From assembly GCA_021775455.1 (NCBI GenBank), contig JAJFHU010000051.1:1-64000 (forward strand): a stretch of 64,000 nucleotides of DNA, written 5' to 3'. The DNA is from Hyphomicrobiales bacterium (GTDB lineage: Bacteria > Pseudomonadota > Alphaproteobacteria > Rhizobiales > Rhizobiaceae). The first letter of the stretch is position 1, and each line of letters starts with the position of its first letter. Position numbers and translations under genes: made by a program. Below the pieces are notes generated by a model, which saw only the letters and a list, made by a program, of their open reading frames with translations, had not been told where the DNA came from and did no database searches. Of this stretch, positions 54,901 through 63,721 are shown piece by piece.

Positions 54901-56805
54901 TTAAACCATGCCCCGACTTTTCATGGCTTCAGTTATTTCGTCCAGGATCGCAGGATCATCGATGGTCGCGGGCATTTTCCATTCCATCCCGTCTGCGATC
55001 TTCTGCATGGTGGCACGCAAGATCTTGCCGGACCGGGTTTTTGGCAGGCGGGGAACCTGTATGGCAGTCTTGAAGGCTGCAACCGGTCCGATTTTTTCTC
55101 GAACAAGTGCTACCACTTCTTTCTCAATTTCTGATTCATCTTTCGACACACCGGAATTGATAATCATAAAGCCGACAGGCTTTTGTCCCTTCAGTTTGTC
55201 GGCTACACCAATAACAGCGCATTCGGCAACATCGGGGTGAGAAGCGATTACTTCCTCCATTCCGCCGGTGGAAAGTCGGTGACCTGCAACATTGATGATG
55301 TCATCGGTACGAGCCATGATGAACAGATAACCATCTTCATCTATAATGCCGGCATCTGACGTCTTGTAATATCCCGGGAACTCTTCGAGATATGCTTCAT
55401 GGAACCTCTTTTCAGCATTCCAAAGTGTTGGGAGGCAGGAAGGTGGCAGAGGCAGTTTGACAACCACATTGCCGAGTGTTCCAGCTTGAACCTGATGGCC
55501 TTCATCATCGACGACCTGAATATCATATCCTGGCATTGCAACAGTAGGGGAGCCGTACTTTACCGGTAGTGCACCGAGGCCAACGGGGTTGCCAGCGATG
55601 GTCCATCCGGTTTCGGTTTGCCACCAATGGTCATAAACCGGTACGCCCAGTTTTTCTTCTGCCCAGTGAATGGTGTCAGGATCTGCTCGTTCGCCCGCGA
55701 GGAAGAGTGTTCGGAATTTCGACAAGTCGTACTTTTTGATGAACTCGCCATTCGGGTCTTCCTTCTTGATCGCCCGAAATGCAGTTGGTGCTGTGAACAG
55801 GCTAACCACATTATGTTCTGAAATTACCCGCCAAAATGTGCCTGCGTCCGGCGTTCCGATTGGTTTTCCTTCGAACAGGATGGTGGTGGAGCCGTGCAGG
55901 AGCGGGGCATAGACAATGTATGAGTGACCAACAACCCAACCTACATCAGATGCAGCCCAATACACTTCACCGGGGTCAATGTCATAAATGGCCTTCATCG
56001 ACCATTTTAATGCCACCATGTGGCCGCCGTTGTCCCGAACCACTCCCTTCGGCTGGCCGGTCGTGCCTGAAGTATAAAGAATATATAGTGGATCAGTGGA
56101 AGCTACTTCTACGCATTCAATTTTTGTACCGGACTTGCGGTGTGGATCGACAACCGCCTCATAATCGAAATCTCGTCCATCAATCAGGTCACAGGTGTTT
56201 TGTTCCCGCTGGAGAATGATAGTTGCGTTTGGTTTGCTGCTTGCCAGTTCAATCGCTTCGTCCAGCAAGGGTTTGTAGGCAATTACGCGGCCCGGCTCGA
56301 TACCGCAGGAAGCGGAAATGACTAGTTTGGGCTGGCAGTCGTCTATTCGGGTTGCCAATTCCCGCGCAGCGAAACCGCCAAAAACAACTGAGTGTATTGC
56401 CCCAAGCCGTGCGCAGGCCAACATTGCAATCGCTGCCTCAGGGATCATTGGCATGTAGATGATTACGCGGTCACCCTTGTTTACACCGCGCTCGCGCATT
56501 GCCGCTGCAAGGGCCTGCACTTCTGTTTTCAGCTGCGAATATGTAATCGTGCGTTGGTTTCCGGTAATCGGACTATCGTAAATGATCGCTGGCTGGTCAG
56601 TGCGACCACCGTCTGCGTGGCGATCCACGCAATTGTAACAGGTGTTGCAGGTGGCACCGGAAAACCAGCGTCCATAAACATCAAGGTTTGGATCAAACAC
56701 GCTTTCCCATCTGGAAAACCAATCGATCCCAGCGGCTGCCTCTTCCCAGAATTTTTCTGGTTCTGATTTCCAGGACTTATATATTTCAGCGTATGTTGAC
56801 GACAT
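54901..56805 (-). CDS. prpE: Propionyl-CoA synthetase
   Basis: The 634-residue AMP-forming enzyme has the YTSGTTGQPKGVVR ATP motif, a GWVVGHSY stretch typical of PrpE/Acs and the C-terminal Lys in RLPKTRSGKIL. PrpE-specific features include SGATCNTCYNCVDRH. It activates propionate or related short acids. The ATG has a GGAGACGGG Shine-Dalgarno. The following YeeE genes may be co-transcribed. Confidence 0.93.
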   Translation of the reverse strand: MSSTYAEIYKSWKSEPEKFWEEAAAGIDWFSRWESVFDPNLDVYGRWFSGATCNTCYNCVDRHADGGRTDQPAIIYDSPITGNQRTITYSQLKTEVQALAAAMRERGVNKGDRVIIYMPMIPEAAIAMLACARLGAIHSVVFGGFAARELATRIDDCQPKLVISASCGIEPGRVIAYKPLLDEAIELASSKPNATIILQREQNTCDLIDGRDFDYEAVVDPHRKSGTKIECVEVASTDPLYILYTSGTTGQPKGVVRDNGGHMVALKWSMKAIYDIDPGEVYWAASDVGWVVGHSYIVYAPLLHGSTTILFEGKPIGTPDAGTFWRVISEHNVVSLFTAPTAFRAIKKEDPNGEFIKKYDLSKFRTLFLAGERADPDTIHWAEEKLGVPVYDHWWQTETGWTIAGNPVGLGALPVKYGSPTVAMPGYDIQVVDDEGHQVQAGTLGNVVVKLPLPPSCLPTLWNAEKRFHEAYLEEFPGYYKTSDAGIIDEDGYLFIMARTDDIINVAGHRLSTGGMEEVIASHPDVAECAVIGVADKLKGQKPVGFMIINSGVSKDESEIEKEVVALVREKIGPVAAFKTAIQVPRLPKTRSGKILRATMQKIADGMEWKMPATIDDPAILDEITEAMKSRGMV

Positions 56806-56900
56806 GATTCCCCGTCTCCTGCTATTCCCCTCGCTCTAGCGCTTGGATGTTGCAAACTCTAATCAATTGTGTGGAAATTTGTCTATCAGACTATTGGCCG

Positions 56901-57647
56901 CTATTGTTTGACACGCATCAAAGTGCCTATGAATTCCGCCAGTGCTTCTGCCCATTCACGATAGCCCTGCGATGACGCGTGGAATCCGTCTTCTGCAAAA
57001 TTTTCCCTGACTGTGCGCTAGGTGGATTTTGGAGCAAGGACACCTCGTTCTGCGCATAGTATCCGGCCGTTTCGATTGATAATTCGCGAACGAATGCCAA
57101 GGACTTTGTTCAGAGGGGCTGGCAAGGCAGGCACCCTCTCAAGGTCAATCACACCTGCCCATATGATTGTAGCCTTTGGAAACCTCGCTTTCAGCGCATA
57201 TAACAGCGTGCCGAAATCGCGGCAGAAACGGTTTCCGGTATGAAAGTTCTTGGAGTCATTGGTGCCGATATTGAGGGCAATGAAATCGAATGCATTTGGT
57301 TCAATGTGTGGTGTCACATGGTCGCGTATTTCGCTTGCCGTCGCAGAGTTCATTCCGGCAACGCGTATTGATACAGGTTGATGAACTTCCTGTGCCAGGA
57401 GGGGTGCGAGATGTCCGGCCAGGCTTTCATGGATATCTTTCACACCTACACCTGCGGCAGAAGAATCTCCGATCACCAGGACGCGTAGCGGCTCTTTGTT
57501 AGATGTTTCCCCTTTTGGTTTCCCTTCGATACAGCCAGTGTGGCGCGGTGGCATCATCCGCACGATGCCGTTGCGGATCTTCAAGCCCTGCCACGCATAA
57601 ACGGGAAAGCCTAACCAGGAGCAGAGAATTTCAAACCGGGTAACCAT
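56901..57647 (-). pseudogene. SGNH/GDSL hydrolase interrupted by an in-frame amber codon
   Basis: Reading from the ATG at 57647, block I (IGDSSAAG) and block III (IGTNDS) are intact. The frame stops at a TAG (57018-57020) after LAPKST, but continues in the same frame for 38 sense codons to a second TAG (56901-56903), and those codons hold the catalytic DGFHASS block V and a family-like end (YREWAEALAEFI). One base change explains it. Without the Asp-His block the short form should be inactive. An alternative longer start at 57740 overlaps the flavoprotein gene. Confidence 0.85.
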
Positions 57648-57711
57648 GAAATGAGCTATATAAAGCAGCCTTGGCAAATGGAAAGGGTAAACGGTGAAAT
57701 CCCTTGCCGGA

Positions 57712-58917
57712 TCACAGTGCCTGCCCAGCTGCCCATCCACTGGACCAGGCCCATTGAAAGTTGTAACCGCCCAACCAACCAGTGACGTCGACCGCTTCCC
57801 CGATTATGTAAAGTCCGGATATATTTTTGCTTTCCATGGTCTTTGATGAAAGTTCAGTCGTGCTTATGCCGCCCTTTGTTACTTCCGCCTTGGCAAACCC
57901 TTCCGTTCCATTTGGCATGAAGACCCAATTGGCCAGTTTATGTTCAATTGTTTGTAGGGTTTGATCTTTCAAGTTTGCCAGTTCACATTCGGCAACTTCA
58001 GCCTGAACCAGCTTGTCAGCCAATGTCTCAGCAAGGCGGGTTGGCAATATCTTGGACATGGCGGATTTCAATCCAGCGCGTGGTTGGTTTTCCTTCATTT
58101 TCAAAAACCAACCGGGAGAAAAATTTGGAAGAAAATTTATCGAGACTGCTTCCCCAGGATCCCAATAGGAGGATATTTGCAGAATAGATGGCCCGGACAA
58201 ACCCTTGTGAGTAAAGAGTGCAGCCTCGCGAAACTCCGCATTGCTGCACCTGGCAATAATTTCAGTTGATACTCCACTAAGCGAACGAAAAAGCGCTTCA
58301 TCCTGACCAAGCGTAAGTGGAACCAGTGCTGGACGCGGTTCCACGACTTTCAGGTGGAATTTCCGCGCGAGATTGTAGGCAAAACTTGATGCACCCATTT
58401 TCGGAATTGAAGGCCCGCCTGTGGCGATTACCAATGCGTGGGTGGTCGCGGTACGGTTTCCGAACTTTACCTGAAATGTATTTTCGGCATGGGTTACATC
58501 CGATATGCTTTCTCCGAGGGATAGCTCAAAATCTCCCCGGTTACACTCATTCAACAGCATCTCGACAATCTGCTTCGCTGGACCATCACAAAACAATTGG
58601 CCGAGCGTTTTTTCATGCCAGGCAATCCTGTGTTGATCGACCAGTGCAATGAAATCTTGCGGCGTGTACCGCTGCAATGCAGATTTGGCAAAGTGTGGAT
58701 TTTTCGAGATGTAGCATTCAGCCGGGGTGGAAAGGTTGGTAAAGTTGCAGCGGCCTCCGCCGGAAATCAGGATTTTCTTGCCCGGCTCATTGGCGTGCTC
58801 GATCAACAGAATTTTCTTGCCACGTACCCCTGCAATCGCTGCACACATAAGGCCTGCTGCACCGGCGCCAAGGATTATCGCATCAAACTTCAATCTGTCT
58901 TTCTCCAATGCGATCAT
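57712..58917 (-). CDS. HI0933-family FAD-dependent oxidoreductase
   Basis: The 401-residue flavoprotein has the LGAGAAGLMCA FAD motif, the family-specific GKKILISGGGRCNFTN, and ends with the YIIGEAVDVTGWLGGYNFQWAWSSG region, typical of HI0933/YhiN proteins. The substrate is unknown. It lies downstream of the aldolase terminator, so it has its own promoter. Confidence 0.92.
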   Translation of the reverse strand: MIALEKDRLKFDAIILGAGAAGLMCAAIAGVRGKKILLIEHANEPGKKILISGGGRCNFTNLSTPAECYISKNPHFAKSALQRYTPQDFIALVDQHRIAWHEKTLGQLFCDGPAKQIVEMLLNECNRGDFELSLGESISDVTHAENTFQVKFGNRTATTHALVIATGGPSIPKMGASSFAYNLARKFHLKVVEPRPALVPLTLGQDEALFRSLSGVSTEIIARCSNAEFREAALFTHKGLSGPSILQISSYWDPGEAVSINFLPNFSPGWFLKMKENQPRAGLKSAMSKILPTRLAETLADKLVQAEVAECELANLKDQTLQTIEHKLANWVFMPNGTEGFAKAEVTKGGISTTELSSKTMESKNISGLYIIGEAVDVTGWLGGYNFQWAWSSGWAAGQAL

Positions 58918-58924
58918 AACAACG

Positions 58925-58953
58925 AAAAAAGCCCGGACAATTGATCCGGGCTT
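58925..58953 (-). terminator. Intrinsic terminator of the aldolase gene
   Basis: On the minus strand GCCCGGA-TCAATTG-TCCGGGC is followed by TTTTTTCG, 26 bases after the fba stop. Confidence 0.88.
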
Positions 58954-58978
58954 CCAATCAATCCAGTTGCATCACAAT

Positions 58979-60007
58979 TTACGCAGCTTGCTCAAGTTCC
59001 TTGTTCCACTTTCCGGTTGCCGCCATACCGTTCATTTTGGCGCGATGGGCAAATGCCCGTTGAGCCGCAGCGACATTTTCAGATTTTCCCTGCCATGCTT
59101 TAAGAGCTGCTGCTTGCAGTGCCCGACCGTAAGAGAAAGTCAGCTTCCACGGCATGTCGTACATGGCATTCATAGCCGACAAATGTGCAGTTGCAAGCTC
59201 GTCGGATTGGCCGCCGGACAGGAATGCGATGCCAGGAACTGAAGCAGGCACTGTTGATTTGAGGCAGCGAACCGTCTTTTCAGCAACTTCTTCAACACTT
59301 GCCTGCTTGGTACAGGATTGACCTGCAACTATCATGTTTGGTTTCAAAACCATGCCTTCGAGATTTACACCTGCATCGTAGAGCTCAGCAAACTGGGTTT
59401 TGAGTGCCCATTCAGTCACTTCAAAACATCGATCAACTGTATGAGAAGAAAGTTCACCATCCATCAAGACTTCAGGTTCAACGATAGGTACGATACCGGC
59501 TTCCTGACAAAGCGCTGCATAACGGGCGAGCGCATGGGCATTGGCCTTGATGCAGTTCCAGCTCGGCGTATCCTCAGTGATTGTGATCACCGCACGCCAT
59601 TTGGCAAAGCGTGCACCAGCTTCATGGTATTTTGCGAGGCGGTCACGAAGGCCGTCCAGCCCTTCGGTTACCTTTTCAACGGAGGTGCCTGGCAACGCTT
59701 GGGCACCCTTGTCTACCTTGATGCCCGGAACCGCACCTGCTGCCTTTATCAGGTCGACCAGTGGAGTGCCATCTGCACCCTTTTGAAAAAGGGTTTCTTC
59801 AAAAAGAATGACACCGGAAACGTAGTTCTTCATCGCTTCCTCAGCGCGGAACAGCATCTCACGATAGTCACGACGGTTATCTTCGGTTGATTCCACATTG
59901 ATAGAATCAAACCGTTTCTTGATTGTGCCGGTGCTTTCGTCTGCGGCAAGGATTCCCTGTCCTTCCGCAACCATGGCAATGGCGATATCTTCAAGGCGTT
60001 CACTCAT
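58979..60007 (-). CDS. Class I fructose-bisphosphate aldolase
   Basis: The 342-residue enzyme has the class I features: AADESTGTIKKRF at about 22-34, the EGMVLKPNM stretch with the Schiff-base Lys, and SGGQSDELATAHL. It cleaves fructose 1,6-bisphosphate to triose phosphates. The ATG at 60007 is used; the longer frame to 60364 has no merit. Class I aldolase near pgk is common in Rhizobiales. Confidence 0.93.
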   Translation of the reverse strand: MSERLEDIAIAMVAEGQGILAADESTGTIKKRFDSINVESTEDNRRDYREMLFRAEEAMKNYVSGVILFEETLFQKGADGTPLVDLIKAAGAVPGIKVDKGAQALPGTSVEKVTEGLDGLRDRLAKYHEAGARFAKWRAVITITEDTPSWNCIKANAHALARYAALCQEAGIVPIVEPEVLMDGELSSHTVDRCFEVTEWALKTQFAELYDAGVNLEGMVLKPNMIVAGQSCTKQASVEEVAEKTVRCLKSTVPASVPGIAFLSGGQSDELATAHLSAMNAMYDMPWKLTFSYGRALQAAALKAWQGKSENVAAAQRAFAHRAKMNGMAATGKWNKELEQAA

Positions 60008-60176
60008 CAAACAACTCCCGGGATGATGTGATAGAATTCTTTGATTTTTAATACCAAATGAAGTGATGAAATTAAACATGTTAAGAGCATATTTGATTGC
60101 GAAAACACGCAATATGCCCAGTTTTCCACCCCTATACATTTTTTGGGCCGTATAACTGGATTTAGGAGACAAGCGG

Positions 60177-61373
60177 ATGGAATTTACCGGCCAGTCATTC
60201 ATGCGCAATCCGGTGCCGGGACTGGAGAAACTGCGGCTCGAGGGCCCTTTGGTGCGTCGGAAAGTTCCGATCATCGGCAATATCTGGATCACAACCACCC
60301 AGGAAGCAGCGAACCTGGTTTTGAAAGACAATGACCATTTTTCCATGCGGCGCGCCGATGGCAAGGTGACGGGCGTTCAATGGTGGATGCCACGAATAAT
60401 TACCCGCCTTACCAGCAACATGCTGACGATGGATGAGCCGAATCATACACGACTGCGAAGCATTGTAGATCAGGCATTTCATCGCCGCAATATTCTGGAA
60501 CTGGAAACGCGGATCAACAAGTTGGCTACACATTTGGCAGATGCACTTTTTAGTGAGCCGAATGGTGGAGAGTTGGTCGAAAAATTTGCCCGCGTTCTAC
60601 CACTTGCGGTTATCTGCGAGGTGCTGGGCTTGCCGCAGGAAGATCATGCGCTGTTCAGCAAATGGGCTTCATCCCTCACACAGGTCAGCGGTGTTTGGTC
60701 GTTTGTCCGGCTCACCTTCGCTCTGCGTCCTTTAACTGCATATCTGGAACGAAAAATTGAGGAAGCGCGCTCTGGCAATGGAAATGGTCTTATTCGGGAA
60801 CTCGCGGAAGTACAAAGCAAAGGAAACTCATTCAGCAGTGACGAAATATTGTCCATGGTGTTCTTGTTGTTGATGGCAGGACACGAAACGACAACGCACG
60901 CAATCAGCGGCGGTGTTCTGGCTTTACTGCAAAATCCTGATCAAAAGGAAAGATTGTTGGCAGACTGGTCGCGGCTGGATTTGGCAGTTGAAGAAATATT
61001 GCGATTTGCATCCCCGGTTCAGTTTACCAAGCCTCGCAATGTTAAACGGGATTGCACGATCTGCGGTGTTTCCTTGTCAAAGGGTGAGAAGGTCATGCCG
61101 ATGTTGTTGGCTGCGAATTTTGATCCTGCAATTTTTGATAATCCTGAAAGCTTTGACATTGAGCGAAAACCAAATCGACACATGGAGTTTGGGACCGGAA
61201 TACATTTTTGTCTGGGCCATCAACTGGCGCGAATAGAATTAAAGGCGGCGATCAGGGCGTTGTGGGAGCACTATCCCAATCTGGAACTGGCTGTTGATGA
61301 GCGGGATATCCAATGGGTTGACCGCTTTGGATTGCGGGCTTTACGGGAGTTAAGAGTAAAGAAGGGTGGGTAA
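60177..61373 (+). CDS. Cytochrome P450
   Basis: The 398-residue protein has the I-helix motif AGHETTTH, an EEILRFASPVQ (ExxR) stretch and the heme loop FGTGIHFCLGHQLAR with Cys345 as axial ligand. It is a soluble bacterial type; no ferredoxin or reductase gene is adjacent. The substrate is unknown. Start ATG with TAGGAGA upstream. It faces away from fba. Confidence 0.93.
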   Translation: MEFTGQSFMRNPVPGLEKLRLEGPLVRRKVPIIGNIWITTTQEAANLVLKDNDHFSMRRADGKVTGVQWWMPRIITRLTSNMLTMDEPNHTRLRSIVDQAFHRRNILELETRINKLATHLADALFSEPNGGELVEKFARVLPLAVICEVLGLPQEDHALFSKWASSLTQVSGVWSFVRLTFALRPLTAYLERKIEEARSGNGNGLIRELAEVQSKGNSFSSDEILSMVFLLLMAGHETTTHAISGGVLALLQNPDQKERLLADWSRLDLAVEEILRFASPVQFTKPRNVKRDCTICGVSLSKGEKVMPMLLAANFDPAIFDNPESFDIERKPNRHMEFGTGIHFCLGHQLARIELKAAIRALWEHYPNLELAVDERDIQWVDRFGLRALRELRVKKGG

Positions 61374-61385
61374 AATTACCCACCC
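61364..61385. terminator. Inverted repeat across both convergent stop codons
   Basis: GGGTGGGTAA and TTACCCACCC (61364-61373 and 61376-61385) are perfect complements. Both stop codons are inside the repeat, and the arms encode the Gly-Gly ends of both proteins. No T-run is present. Confidence 0.5.
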
Positions 61386-61546
61386 ATGCGGGACAAGAAT
61401 GCTGCTGCTGAAACTTTCAAAGCTTCTTCGTATTGCTCATGATAAACCTTTACGATTGTTTCGGCCGGAAAGCCTTTTCGCGATGGGTCATTGAATGCAA
61501 GTGCTTTTGGATGCCGTGCTTCAGTCGTTGTTGGTTGAGGTCTCAT
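61376..61546 (-). CDS. Small orphan protein (56 residues)
   Basis: Not recognised. The ATG at 61544-61546 has AGGAG eight bases upstream, which supports real translation. The protein starts polar (RPQPTTTEARHPKA), has a helical, amphipathic second half (IVKVYHEQYEEALKVSAAAFL) and ends in MGG. The longer frame to 61657 lacks support. It may be linked to the convergent P450. Confidence 0.6.
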   Translation of the reverse strand: MRPQPTTTEARHPKALAFNDPSRKGFPAETIVKVYHEQYEEALKVSAAAFLSRMGG

Positions 61547-61804
61547 GTTCTCGCTCCTGATTAAGTAATTCACAACATCTTCAATATCAGGCGAGGGAAA
61601 TTTAACTGTGCAATCGCGCACATTTGGCAAGGTGGCCCCAGAAATTTCCGACCGCAATTGCAGTCATAAACCACGGCGTACTTGTAAGCTATTGAAAAAT
61701 ATTAGTTATTTTTAGAAACAGAGGTTAGGATCGAAAATCCGGCAATTGCTCATGGTGTGTATTTATGCACGGGCAGCGGGTAGTCCTGACAAGGGTTGTC
61801 TGGA

Positions 61805-63001
61805 TTATTGTTGCTCCAAAACTTTTACACCAGGAAGCTCCTTGCCTTCCATCCATTCCAAAAATGCACCACCGGCGGTAGAGATATAGGTAAAGTCATT
61901 ACCCACACCTGCATGGTTGAGTGCTGCGACCGTGTCGCCGCCGCCAGCAACTGAAACCAGTTTTCCGCCCTTGGTGAGACTGGCTGCCTTTTTGGAAGCG
62001 GCAACCGTTGCCGCATCAAAGGGCTCAATTTCGAACGCCCCGAGCGGGCCGTTCCAAACCAGCGTTGCCGCCTCATCAAAAGCTGCTTCAATCTCCTTCA
62101 CAGATTGAGGACCTGCATCAAGGACCATGGCACCTTCAGGAATCGCATCAATTTTGGCGACCACGTTTTCCGCGTGTGCCTTGAATTCCGTGGCGCATAC
62201 CGCATCGACCGGCAGAAGAATTCGGCAATTCTGCTTTTCCGCTTCGGCCAGAATCTCGCGCGCGGTTTCTGCCAGATCATGCTCGCAAAGTGATTTTTGA
62301 ACATCATGTCCTTGTGCAGCGAGGAACGTATTGGCCATACCCCCACCAATCACCAACATATCAACTTTGGAAACAAGGTTCTTCAGGAGATCAAGCTTGG
62401 TTGAAATCTTTGCGCCACCGACAACTGCAACAACCGGGTGCTTGGGATTTCCCAAAGCCGCGTTCAGAGCTTCAAGTTCCGCTTGCATGGTTCGTCCGGC
62501 AACAGCGGGCATGTGACTGGCCAAACCAACGGTGGAAGCGTGGGCCCGGTGGGCGGCAGAGAATGCGTCAGAAACAAATACATCTCCGTTTGCTGCAAGC
62601 TCTGCCACGAAGTCAGGATCATTTAATTCTTCACCGGGGTGAAAACGGGTGTTTTCCAAAAGCAGAATATCCCCATTGTTCATTTGGCCTACGGCTGCCT
62701 CCGCCATCAGCCCAATACAATCGGTACCAAATGCAATCGGGCGACCCAAAACTTCCGCGACAGTTGATGTGATTGCCGATAGCGACATTGCCGGGACTAT
62801 GTCTCCATTTGGGCGACCAAAATGAGCAAGGAGAATTACCTTGCCGCCATTATCGGCGATTTCGGTGATCGTCGGCCTTACCCGTTCAATACGGGTGGTG
62901 TCGGTTACCTTTGCGCCATCCATCGGGACGTTCAAATCAACCCGAACCAGACAATTTTTGCCGGAAACATCAATATCATCGAGTGTTTTGAAAGTGGTCA
63001 T
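61805..63001 (-). CDS. pgk: Phosphoglycerate kinase
   Basis: The 398-residue enzyme has [15 protein letters not shown] at the N-terminus, [11 protein letters not shown], and the C-terminal GGGDTVAAL nucleotide loop. It makes ATP from 1,3-bisphosphoglycerate. gap is not in the visible neighbourhood on the other side. The P450 and small gene separate it from fba. Confidence 0.97.
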   Translation of the reverse strand: MTTFKTLDDIDVSGKNCLVRVDLNVPMDGAKVTDTTRIERVRPTITEIADNGGKVILLAHFGRPNGDIVPAMSLSAITSTVAEVLGRPIAFGTDCIGLMAEAAVGQMNNGDILLLENTRFHPGEELNDPDFVAELAANGDVFVSDAFSAAHRAHASTVGLASHMPAVAGRTMQAELEALNAALGNPKHPVVAVVGGAKISTKLDLLKNLVSKVDMLVIGGGMANTFLAAQGHDVQKSLCEHDLAETAREILAEAEKQNCRILLPVDAVCATEFKAHAENVVAKIDAIPEGAMVLDAGPQSVKEIEAAFDEAATLVWNGPLGAFEIEPFDAATVAASKKAASLTKGGKLVSVAGGGDTVAALNHAGVGNDFTYISTAGGAFLEWMEGKELPGVKVLEQQ

Positions 63002-63130
63002 GCGAACTCCAAAATGGTCTGTGGGGTCTACCGTGATTCAATGTTTGGCACTTAACACTACAGTTGATCAATTTCGCTTGCGGAAATGGTCGCAGGTGAA
63101 ATCAGCAAGCTTCAAATTGTAAATTCAGGT

Positions 63131-63721
63131 TCAATCAAGCTTGATGATTGCCGGGATGTTGCTGTAATTGGGGTGAGCTTGCGGGCGTATATACCCAACC
63201 AGTTCATTGGCGTCAGTTAGTTCAAACCTGCCAACAATTCTTCCGCGATTGAATTCCACAATTCCTCCGCGAATAAATATTGCCTCAGTTGGCCTGCATT
63301 CGCCCCTGTCAAAGGATATGCAGCCTGCATCCCGATTTCTGTGAATGACTTCGCGAGAGTAAACTCCTGAATATTCTTCAATGAATTTCTTGTCTCCCGG
63401 TTTCAATTTTTTGGAGTCACTTAATTCAACGTCTATCCGCGGACGTTGCATCAATGCTTCAAACAAAATTTGGTGTCGAACCAAAGGGTCCGAAGAAGAC
63501 TTCAACCCTTCACGGATTGCGTAAGCCCGAATGGTTGGTTTGGAGGAACAGGCGAGGTTTTCAAACGCAAAGAGCCGGTCCAGGGGGTCAGCATTCGACT
63601 GTATTAGCTTGTCTCGATACTCTTTAACTTCCTCGCTGGATAATTCGATTAATTCTTCGCATGCAAAAGTGTCCGGCATACTGATGACCAAGGCAAGAAA
63701 AACAATAATCAATCGTATCAA
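63131..63721 (-). CDS. Secreted protein of unknown function
   Basis: I do not recognise this 196-residue protein. It has a signal peptide (MIRLIIVFLALVIS, cleavage near FAC at 20), a helical middle with DPLDRLFAFENLACS and RAYAIREGL stretches, and a beta-rich end (IFIRGGIVEFNRGRIVGRFEL). Four Cys could form two disulfides. The TTG start overlaps the TGA of the preceding partial gene, with GGGAG eight bases upstream, so the two are probably coupled. Confidence 0.65.
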   Translation of the reverse strand: MIRLIIVFLALVISMPDTFACEELIELSSEEVKEYRDKLIQSNADPLDRLFAFENLACSSKPTIRAYAIREGLKSSSDPLVRHQILFEALMQRPRIDVELSDSKKLKPGDKKFIEEYSGVYSREVIHRNRDAGCISFDRGECRPTEAIFIRGGIVEFNRGRIVGRFELTDANELVGYIRPQAHPNYSNIPAIIKLD

